From VRUG01 sp965372745 (lineage in GTDB: Bacteria > Planctomycetota > Phycisphaerae > Sedimentisphaerales > Anaerobacaceae): 31,137 nucleotides of DNA. The notes under the pieces are model-generated. The model saw nothing but the letters and a program-made list of their open reading frames with translations, had not been told where the DNA came from and did no database searches. Positions 22,693 through 29,728 of the stretch are shown here, piece by piece (within the stretch, counting starts at the first letter, position 1; the number at the start of each line of letters is the position of its first letter). Location: NCBI GenBank assembly GCA_965372745.1, contig CBDVDM010000020.1:1-31137 (forward strand), written 5' to 3'. The translations under genes were made by a program, and so were the position numbers.

Positions 22693-22770
22693 AGCATTAT
22701 GAATGTTCTTCGCTCCCATTTAGTATCGATAATGAATAAACAAATGATGTACAGATTTTATAATCAACTG

Positions 22771-23787
22771 TTACTCAATGAGTTCATTGCCTACCTTGCG
22801 GGCGCGTTCGGGCTTGTCGAGATTGATACCCAAAGCTATGCCTATTTCTACAAGCAGATTCCATCCTGCACTGAGGAAAACGTAGGGATTCAGGTCACCG
22901 GCGTCGGGGACTTTTATCGTTGGGAAACGAGTGTCACGATTGGCAATAGCGATGACCTTTAAGCCGACACCGTCAACGAGGACTTCCTGGAATTTATCTT
23001 CCTCTTCTACGATAGGGTCAACTACGAAGACAATGTCATTGCTGTCCATAACTTCCTCGATGCCGTGAACAGCGTAAGTACCCTCGAGATAATCCGATTT
23101 TTTCCGTGTTATTTCGTTAGTTTTGAGCGTTAGTTCTTCCACTACACCGTCATTGTATCCTGCAAAATAAATAGTTGGTGCCTTAGTTGCCGTTGTGACA
23201 ATGTCCTGGTCTATTGTCATAGTCAAAGCGGTTTCAATCATGCCGGCAAGTTTTGCACAATCCAGGCCATCTATAGAGCCAGCGATGTGACGCAGGATTG
23301 ATTCATAAAAAAGTGCCTGTTCGATAACGCTTTTGGTAGCAGCAACGGCCTGCTCCCAGCCACAAGTGAGAACTGATGTATTTTCGCAGGCCTGCTCGAG
23401 AAGGGTGTCATTATTTGCAGTCAGGCCAAAACGGTTTTTGTTTCCCATTTCTGCAATTTTTTTGGCAAGCAGTACTACTTCTTTTGTGCGTCCGGAATTA
23501 GAAGCACAAAAAACAGCAAATTTGGAGAGGTCATACTGGGCAGATTGACGGGAACCATCGGTGAAAATAGCAAGTTCAAGGCCCCATGTCAGTGACTTGC
23601 GGATAGCATTTTTTGCTGGGAAAATCCTGCTTGACCCTTCGCCGGTGAGTAAAAGCTTATCCACCGATTTAATTTTATCAGCAATATCTTTTGTTTGGTT
23701 TTTGTCAAAAGATTTTACAACATCGATTGTGTCCATCATTTCCTGAACAAGGGCGTACTTAGAGTATTTTTCGTCCTGTCGGTTCAT
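22771..23787 (-). CDS. SIS-domain sugar-phosphate isomerase-like protein
   Basis: The 338-aa protein has the double SIS fold of GlmS C-terminal/AgaS/FrlB-like enzymes. The first half contains LLLTGEGSSR (45-54) and CASNSGRTKEV (94-104), the phosphosugar-binding loops of the family. SIS proteins isomerise, deglycate or sense phosphosugars; the substrate is not readable here. AAGGAGG lies ten bases before the ATG. It is 53 bp downstream of the DUF4954 gene on the same strand, so the two are probably co-transcribed and may act on one sugar pathway. A divergent class II aldolase operon lies beyond. Confidence 0.88.
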   Translation of the reverse strand: MNRQDEKYSKYALVQEMMDTIDVVKSFDKNQTKDIADKIKSVDKLLLTGEGSSRIFPAKNAIRKSLTWGLELAIFTDGSRQSAQYDLSKFAVFCASNSGRTKEVVLLAKKIAEMGNKNRFGLTANNDTLLEQACENTSVLTCGWEQAVAATKSVIEQALFYESILRHIAGSIDGLDCAKLAGMIETALTMTIDQDIVTTATKAPTIYFAGYNDGVVEELTLKTNEITRKKSDYLEGTYAVHGIEEVMDSNDIVFVVDPIVEEEDKFQEVLVDGVGLKVIAIANRDTRFPTIKVPDAGDLNPYVFLSAGWNLLVEIGIALGINLDKPERARKVGNELIE

Positions 23788-23840
23788 AAGTCCATTTCCT
23801 CCTTTTCAAATACAAAGTAAAATGACTATACGATTGTCTG

Positions 23841-26045
23841 TTAGCCTCGCCGGATAATCTCGGCTACGGTTTGCTTAAACTGCTCTGTTTCCACTCGCAG
23901 TTGTTTTACAAAACTATTGTCATCTATTGTTCCAATTGCAGCGGTCATTTCGTCTATATTCCTATAGGTAGCCTGTCTGAAAGGATTTTCAAAATCTTTC
24001 TTTCTTGAGAGATAAACCTGGTCGCGAATGTATTCCTGAATTAGCACCGCTTTATTTAGTGCGTCTGACCATTGGTCTTTGGTCAACGCGGTTACCCCAT
24101 AGAGGTCGCAAAGCGTGGCGAAAGCGTGCTTTTGCTTTTCCAGAGGGTATTCCTGCCACAGTTGGTCATATCGTTGATGAATATTCTCCCATGAGGCAAG
24201 TTGTCCTGAACCAATGTCGGCTCTCATTTGGTCGACGTCTTTAGCAGGAACGAGCTGTCCGCCAAGATTGCTCCAGTCGCGCTGACGTATAGCTTTCAGT
24301 GTTTTTTGCATCGAGTCAAAATTAGCCTGTGGATTTGTTTTCATAAATGCGATGAGATTTTTGACAGCATAGTAATGAAGCATATCTCCATAGGCTTGAT
24401 AGCCTTCGTGGGCCTTGAGAATTATAGTCTTTCTTTGTGATTTTTCCATATTCTCGCCGAGGATGTCCATGTTAGATGTTTTTTCCGCCGGACCTGAGAG
24501 CAGTTCACGGCCAATCCGTGCAATCTCTTCCTCGGGTTTGCCATTTTCGGATTCACCAGCATGGCGTAAGCTTGCCTTGCCTGACCATATCTCAAGCAGA
24601 TGCCGTGCATGAAAAATCTCTTCGGCAGTGTCCGGGGCAAGAGAATCAAACTCAATGTTCTGGACTTTATTCATACGTTTGTCACGACTCTGGAATTTCC
24701 ACGGATTGCGAGCCAAAGCATACATGTTAAAGTTCCACCAGAAAGCGGGTATTACTTCCAGTTGATCTTTGGCGGTGTTATTGTTTAGTAATGAGAACGG
24801 CAGGGAGATGTTGAGTTCTGCTGGATAATCTCCTTTGGCAAGCAGTGTAAAGCAAGCGAATCGTGAAGAGTGTTTTATGCTGGTACACAATCCCGGCCAA
24901 AAACCTCGACCGGCCTGGATTTCATTGTCATTAGCCCTGCTGTTGTGGTTGGAGCCGATTGTTGCGCCCGCAGCCATGTTACTTTGTCCCATGACTACTG
25001 ATGCGATAAGGAACGAATTATTGTGATGTTGTTCGTGGGCCGGGAAAATCAGGTTGTTTAGCACCTCGCAGCAGGAGATAGTTGAATTGTCGCCGAGAAA
25101 AGAGCTGATAAGCCGGGCACCGTATTTAAGGCTCGAATTATCACCGAGGATAAAGCGGATGGCCTTGCAGCCGTAAAAGATATGACAGCCGAAACCGATA
25201 ATGCCGTTGACCAGTTCCACTCCTTCGCCAATCTGGGTAGTTTCCTGTTGAGAGGAGTTTACAGTCAGATTTTTGAGTTTGTTTGCTCCCTTGATATAGC
25301 AATGTGAACCGACCTTGACATCCTTGAGAATGCGTGAGTTCTTGATAATGCATTGATTACCAATTGTTCCGTAATAACCGCGGCGCAAATCGAACCTTTT
25401 CTGGGTAAGCTCCTCAAGTTTTTCCAGTAAAGGTTTATCGTCACGGTATTTTGCCCAGAGGTAAGCATCGGCTGTTATCATACCATCAAAAGGTATCACT
25501 CTACGAGACCCGGTTTCATTCATGACGTCAAGCCATACACGAACATCTTTCGATTCCCCTTCTTTGATAATGCCGTTGCCGAACTTTGCATGGTTGGTTG
25601 TGTGCATTTCGTCAATATTTGCCAGGATACATCGGTCGCCGATTATGTAGTGGGCAAGATATCGCACGTCGTGGATAGCTACGTCATCACCGATGTCGCA
25701 GGCAATAATAAAGCTGTTGGTAATACCTGAGGGTATCTGGAGGTCGTGATGCTCAAGAATAGTTTTCCGCAAACGGCCAATTCGTACAAAGCCAAAAAAT
25801 TCGGTATTTTTTATCTGTCCCGGGTCAAACTCATCTGTTACGAGTATTTCATCCCAGTTATCAGCGGCATTACCATTTTTAACAAGTCGCTCCACTTCAT
25901 CTGCATGCAGTTGCCGCCACTGCTGAGGTGGACGGGTTATCTGGGTGTTGCGAAGGTAGTATTCGTCTTTATCCGGGGGCAGATACTCGGCGGGAATAAA
26001 ATTCCTGCCAATATTTCCTGAGGCCTGTATTGAGACAGTGTCCAT
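23841..26045 (-). CDS. DUF4954-type protein with hexapeptide beta-helix
   Basis: I place the start at ATG 26045 because TAGGAG lies six bases upstream; an earlier ATG at 26069 has no ribosome site. The product has 734 aa. The stretch of about residues 95-400 is a left-handed beta-helix of hexapeptide-like units, e.g. NQCIIKNSRILKDVKVGSHC, GEGVELVNGIIGFGCHIFYG and GDNSTISCCEVLNNLIFPAH, as in acyl- and nucleotidyl-transferases. The C-terminal ~230 residues are helical. Overall it fits the DUF4954 family known from Bacteroidetes, spirochaetes and planctomycetes, whose reaction I do not know. It precedes the SIS gene in one operon, suggesting a joint sugar-related role. Confidence 0.8.
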   Translation of the reverse strand: MDTVSIQASGNIGRNFIPAEYLPPDKDEYYLRNTQITRPPQQWRQLHADEVERLVKNGNAADNWDEILVTDEFDPGQIKNTEFFGFVRIGRLRKTILEHHDLQIPSGITNSFIIACDIGDDVAIHDVRYLAHYIIGDRCILANIDEMHTTNHAKFGNGIIKEGESKDVRVWLDVMNETGSRRVIPFDGMITADAYLWAKYRDDKPLLEKLEELTQKRFDLRRGYYGTIGNQCIIKNSRILKDVKVGSHCYIKGANKLKNLTVNSSQQETTQIGEGVELVNGIIGFGCHIFYGCKAIRFILGDNSSLKYGARLISSFLGDNSTISCCEVLNNLIFPAHEQHHNNSFLIASVVMGQSNMAAGATIGSNHNSRANDNEIQAGRGFWPGLCTSIKHSSRFACFTLLAKGDYPAELNISLPFSLLNNNTAKDQLEVIPAFWWNFNMYALARNPWKFQSRDKRMNKVQNIEFDSLAPDTAEEIFHARHLLEIWSGKASLRHAGESENGKPEEEIARIGRELLSGPAEKTSNMDILGENMEKSQRKTIILKAHEGYQAYGDMLHYYAVKNLIAFMKTNPQANFDSMQKTLKAIRQRDWSNLGGQLVPAKDVDQMRADIGSGQLASWENIHQRYDQLWQEYPLEKQKHAFATLCDLYGVTALTKDQWSDALNKAVLIQEYIRDQVYLSRKKDFENPFRQATYRNIDEMTAAIGTIDDNSFVKQLRVETEQFKQTVAEIIRRG

Positions 26046-26193
26046 TTGGTTACTCCTACTCTCGACCATTAGAGATTTTGTCTTTTATGTGACACAGCGT
26101 AAAGGGCATTCTAACAAATCCGGAGTCCGACGCAAGAGTTTAAACCTGTCTCAATAATTGACTCCAGGGAACGTTTTAGAGTAGTTTTGTTTT

Positions 26194-26221
26194 TTGAAAC
26201 TTCCAAATTCTATGTTATAAT
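26194..26221 (+). promoter_or_regulatory. Sigma70-type promoter of the ThiF-MogA-aldolase operon
   Basis: TTGAAA (26194-26199) and TATAAT (26216-26221) are 16 bp apart, about 70 bp before the TTG start at 26290. Confidence 0.6.
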
Positions 26222-26289
26222 CAATTGAATTTCAATTTAAAAGGGAAAGGCTGTTTCATAGTGTTTTACATTTTTGTGGGAGGCGGCAG

Positions 26290-27081
26290 TTGGAACTGAC
26301 AGAAAAGCAAATCGAGCGTTACAAGCGGCATATAATCCTGGAGCAGGTTGGTGGTGAGGGTCAGAAAAAACTGCTTGACTCGAAGGTGCTGATAGTGGGG
26401 GCAGGAGGGCTTGGCTCGCCGGCAGCTTTATATCTGGCTGGGGCGGGGGTTGGCACGATAGGAATAATCGATGGTGGTAAGGTTGATTTGACTAATCTTC
26501 AAAGGCAGATAATCTATTGCACAGAAGATGTCGGGGCAGAGAAAGTAAAGTCAGCAAAGAATAGGATAAATTCGTTAAATCCGGATGTTACTGTCAAGAC
26601 ATATCAGCAGTGGGCAAAAGCTGATAGCATACGTGATATTATTCGTGATTATGATTTTGTAATTGACGGTACGGATAATTTTGCAGCCAAGTTTCTTATC
26701 AATGACGCCTGCTGGTTCGAGAAAAAGGCATTTTCTCATGCGGGCATTTTGCGTTTTGAGGGGCAGTTGATAACGATAATTCCGGGTGAGAGTTGTTGTT
26801 ATCGCTGTATTTTCAAGACGCCGCCTCCGGCAGATTCGATGGTATCCTGCTCGCAGGCAGGTGTATTTGGGGCATTACCGGGGGTAATTGGTTCGCTGCA
26901 GGCAACCGAAGCGGTTAAATATTTATTGGGAATCGGCGACTTGCTAACCAATACGTTGCTGATATATAATGCGTTGAAGATGGAGTTTCGCAAAGTGAGT
27001 ATAAAGCCTAATCCCTGTTGCCGGCTTTGCGGCAGTAACCCTGAGATTACAGAATTAAGAGATATCCGGGCAAATAAATGA
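26290..27081 (+). CDS. ThiF/MoeB-family adenylyltransferase (E1-like)
   Basis: The 263-aa protein has the complete E1-like layout: nucleotide-binding VGAGGLGS (36-43), D61 in IIDGGKVDLTNLQRQ, DGTDN (126-130), a zinc site made of C170-x2-C173 and C244-x2-C247, and the C187 region CSQAGVFG that corresponds to the reactive cysteine loop. Such enzymes adenylate the C-terminal Gly-Gly of small sulfur carriers (ThiS, MoaD). MoeB is favoured by the MogA-like neighbour, but ThiF or another carrier partner is possible because no carrier gene lies here. The start is TTG with GGGAGG six or seven bases upstream. Its stop overlaps the next gene (ATGA). Confidence 0.92.
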   Translation: MELTEKQIERYKRHIILEQVGGEGQKKLLDSKVLIVGAGGLGSPAALYLAGAGVGTIGIIDGGKVDLTNLQRQIIYCTEDVGAEKVKSAKNRINSLNPDVTVKTYQQWAKADSIRDIIRDYDFVIDGTDNFAAKFLINDACWFEKKAFSHAGILRFEGQLITIIPGESCCYRCIFKTPPPADSMVSCSQAGVFGALPGVIGSLQATEAVKYLLGIGDLLTNTLLIYNALKMEFRKVSIKPNPCCRLCGSNPEITELRDIRANK

Positions 27082-27557
27082 TTAGAGTAGCGATATTAAC
27101 AGTCAGTGACAGTTGTGCTGAGGGCAAGCGGGAAGACATCAGCGGACACGTTATTGAGGAAATGCTGAGTCGGGATAAATTTCAACTTCAGGAAAAAAGA
27201 GTTGTTCCCAGCAGTTACGATGCCATTGTTAAAGAGTTGAACATTTTCTCTGACAAATCAGATATTGATGTTGTGTTTACTACAGGTGGTACAGGACTCG
27301 GGCCTCGTGATATTACTCCTGAAGCAACGAAGGCAGTATGCAAACAGATGGTTCCTGGTTTGGCAGAGATGATGAGGATTGAAAGTCTTAAGAAGACACC
27401 TGATGCGATGCTCTCGAGAGCAGTTGCCGGTATCAGGAAAAATACCTTGATAATAAATTTGCCGGGAAGCCCAAAAGCGGTTAAAAATTGTCTGGAAATA
27501 ATTTTGAAAGTATTGCCTCATGCGGTCGAGGGGATGAGCAGTAGCGATAATGGTTAG
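27078..27557 (+). CDS. MogA/MoaB-family molybdopterin adenylyltransferase
   Basis: At 159 aa it is a single MoCF-binding domain. The diagnostic loop TGGTGLGPRD is at 69-78, followed by ITPEATK, and the second molybdopterin contact motif NLPGSPKAV is near residue 127. The family activates molybdopterin by adenylation before metal insertion. MogA and MoaB cannot be told apart from this alone, so no symbol is given. The start overlaps the ThiF-like gene stop by four bases (ATGA). The pair suggests a molybdenum- or tungsten-cofactor operon, consistent with an anaerobe. Confidence 0.92.
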   Translation: MIRVAILTVSDSCAEGKREDISGHVIEEMLSRDKFQLQEKRVVPSSYDAIVKELNIFSDKSDIDVVFTTGGTGLGPRDITPEATKAVCKQMVPGLAEMMRIESLKKTPDAMLSRAVAGIRKNTLIINLPGSPKAVKNCLEIILKVLPHAVEGMSSSDNG

Positions 27558-27558
27558 C

Positions 27559-28701
27559 ATGGATAAAAGTCTATCGCAACTTGTCAGGATTTCCAAAATA
27601 GTTGGTAGTAACAGTCTGCTGACTCAAGGCGGGGGTGGTAACACATCAGTAAAAACTGATGATGGCAAATTTATGTATATAAAGGCAAGCGGAACAGCCT
27701 TAAAGGATATGAATACTAAAAAGGGCTGGCGAAGGTTAAAACTTGAATCGGTTCTGTCGATTATAAAAGACAAATCAATCGATGATGCTGACATTTGTTT
27801 GCGGGAAGCTGAAATTATTCGCCGGCTGCAACTTGCATGTGATGATAATATACGCGGTGCGGTTCGACCGTCTGTAGAATCACATCTGCATGCTATGCTT
27901 GGCAAGTATGTGATTCATCTGCATCCGGCGGCGGTTCTGGCATATACCTGTGCGAAAGATGGCAAATACGAACTGCAAAGGCTTTTTAAAGAAGAAAGGT
28001 ATCCGCCGGTATGGGTTCCGTATGCGACACCTGGTTTTATGCTTGCAAAGAGAATGACGAAACTGGTTGAGAATTATAAAAATAAGCTTGGTGTGAAACC
28101 GGCGATTCTTTTTCTGGAAAAACATGGTCTTTTAATCTCAACTCAGGATGCTTTAGCTGCTTTAAAACTTGTTGAAAAGGTCATAAAAAGATGTAACAGT
28201 AAGCTGATTCAACTTAAAACCGTTAAACCAAAATCTGTAAATCAACAGGCTGTTGTTTTCGCCAAACAATGTATCAGGGATGCGGTTTTAAAGGTGACTG
28301 GTGAAAAACCTTTGGTACATCACTTTTTTGACAGCGATATTGCGGCTTTTCTGGTAAGGCCGGAATCGAAGAGGTTGCTTTCATTTCCAGCTTTAACGCT
28401 CGACGAGCTGCTGTATGCCAACGGCCCAGCGGTGTGGCTGGATAAAATCGGCGAGGCCGAGATTGAGGGCAAGCTAACCCTGCAGCTGAAAAAAGGGGTT
28501 AAGCCTTCAGTTGCTTTTCTGGTTAGGGATGTCGGGTTGTTTATTGCAGGGAAAAAGAAAGAGGTACCAGCTGTTTCACAGATAGTGCGGAATTCATTTT
28601 TCATACGGACAAATGCCAATCGCATGGGGGGCATCTGCGGTCTAAATAAAAGACAGCGAGAGCTTATTTATAACTGGCAGGCTTATGCGGTTCGCAAATA
28701 A
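27559..28701 (+). CDS. Class II aldolase/adducin-family protein
   Basis: From ATG 27559 the product has 380 aa (an ATG at 27550, overlapping the MogA-like gene, adds three). The class II aldolase core is clear: GGGGNTS near 24-30, acid residue in RPSVESHLH (Glu107), metal ligands His120 and His122 in HLHP, and His189 in EKHGLL. These match the catalytic Glu and the three zinc-binding histidines of fuculose/rhamnulose-phosphate aldolases. Residues beyond ~250 form an additional domain, which makes it longer than the ~215-aa single-domain enzymes. Short-chain sugar or sugar-phosphate cleavage is likely; the substrate is not identified. Third gene of the operon with the ThiF- and MogA-like proteins, an unusual set. 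Confidence 0.85.
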   Translation: MDKSLSQLVRISKIVGSNSLLTQGGGGNTSVKTDDGKFMYIKASGTALKDMNTKKGWRRLKLESVLSIIKDKSIDDADICLREAEIIRRLQLACDDNIRGAVRPSVESHLHAMLGKYVIHLHPAAVLAYTCAKDGKYELQRLFKEERYPPVWVPYATPGFMLAKRMTKLVENYKNKLGVKPAILFLEKHGLLISTQDALAALKLVEKVIKRCNSKLIQLKTVKPKSVNQQAVVFAKQCIRDAVLKVTGEKPLVHHFFDSDIAAFLVRPESKRLLSFPALTLDELLYANGPAVWLDKIGEAEIEGKLTLQLKKGVKPSVAFLVRDVGLFIAGKKKEVPAVSQIVRNSFFIRTNANRMGGICGLNKRQRELIYNWQAYAVRK

Positions 28702-28830
28702 AACGCTGATTACGCAGATAGAATAGAAGTCAGAATACAATAAACAGCAGGTTCTACTTTGTATAGGCTGTAAACAGTGGCCCAAACTCGTTTTTGCCGA
28801 ATCAAAATGCCCGCTGAAAAAATGGTGATT

Positions 28831-28983
28831 TCAATATTTATTGGCATCTGTTCGCTGCCATCGCCATCGGGAATTTATAGACTTGAAAGCGAATGTAATA
28901 AAGGCGACAACGCCCATACCCGCAAGACCTGCTTTGCACAAGAACCACCAATTTTCTAAAATGTAATTATGAATTGCTTCCAT
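28831..28983 (-). CDS. 50-aa single-pass membrane peptide
   Basis: Read on the minus strand, a 50-codon frame begins at ATG 28983 with AGGAGA eight bases upstream (28990-28995). The N-terminus is short and polar (MEAIHNYILEN), residues ~12-33 are a hydrophobic helix (WWFLCKAGLAGMGVVAFITF), and the end is basic (SRWRWQR). It is a plausible small membrane protein. It lies alone, with MITE-like copy E 27 bp upstream of its ATG. No family is recognised. Confidence 0.5.
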   Translation of the reverse strand: MEAIHNYILENWWFLCKAGLAGMGVVAFITFAFKSINSRWRWQRTDANKY

Positions 28984-29009
28984 TTATTATCTCCTGATTT
29001 CAAAAGATA

Positions 29010-29114
29010 TTATACCCTTTAGGGTAATAAAATGCGCGTTTAGTTTTTATAAATAACAACCAACAAGCAACTTATCTATTGATAAGGCGCAATTTTTAAG
29101 TGGAATTGGTATTA
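29010..29114 (+). mobile_element. MITE-like element, copy E (beside a small membrane ORF)
   Basis: The element is 29013-29111 (99 bp), flanked by TTA on both sides (29010-29012 and 29112-29114). It starts TACCCTTTAGGGTAATAAAA and ends GTGGAATTGGTA. Its right inner part (GATAAGGCGCAATTTTTAAG) groups with copy B. It sits upstream of the 50-aa minus-strand ORF. Confidence 0.87.
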
Positions 29115-29446
29115 TACATAAGATTATACAAATCGTTAAAATTATTTTCTTTTGCAAATCACATCAAGGCAGGATGAACTACGCACATATCCCGAATTTA
29201 CTCGAACTTTCCTGCCGCAACAGGAACATCGCCACCTGTCAATCATCCACAAAAATCAGCAATTTCATTTTTCCACTGCTGCGAGCAGTAGGGCTAAACG
29301 GTGATGGATGCCATGTCAATTTACGTCAATTTGCGTTCATTTGTGGTTAAATATGTCCTCTTTTTCTTTGTGTCTTAGTGGCAAAAGTTTAAAATTTTGC
29401 GATTTGGTTTTGCATTTTTCGCTTTGCACTTTTAGCTAAGATACAA
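29115..29446. other. Non-coding gap with eroded repeats
   Basis: I see no supported gene. An inverted repeat GGCAGGA/TCCTGCC (about 29168-29216) is present, and 29320-29390 resembles a worn copy of the CACAGAG-type repeat on the other strand. A 58-codon frame from about 29174 overlaps these repeats and lacks a properly spaced ribosome site. Confidence 0.4.
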
Positions 29447-29519
<73 letters not shown>

Positions 29520-29728
29520 GGAAAAACAGCATATAGCGTATCAGACTATCAGCTATTCATAACTGAGAATATTAGCACAAAATGTGAGGTTTTGCAAATA
29601 ATTTTTAGTCCAGCCGAAAGCCATAAAACGGGAGCCATCTTCGGTTGTCTTTCATGTGTATTTAAGGTATTATTGCCTTTCATAGTTTTGTTAAATCTGT
29701 CATCAACAATACAGAAAGACAAAAAGCC

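Noticed and set aside
22699..22962. Plus-strand 87-codon frame after the toxin gene
   Set aside because: Most of it lies antisense inside the SIS-domain gene, which has strong family motifs and a good ribosome site.
28777..28959. Plus-strand 60-codon frame
   Set aside because: No ribosome site and no motif; it is antisense to the 50-aa membrane peptide frame, which has better start signals.
29174..29350. 58-codon plus-strand frame in the gap before tRNA-Ala
   Set aside because: It runs into an eroded intergenic repeat, its ATG follows GGCAGG with no spacing, and the composition is not protein-like.
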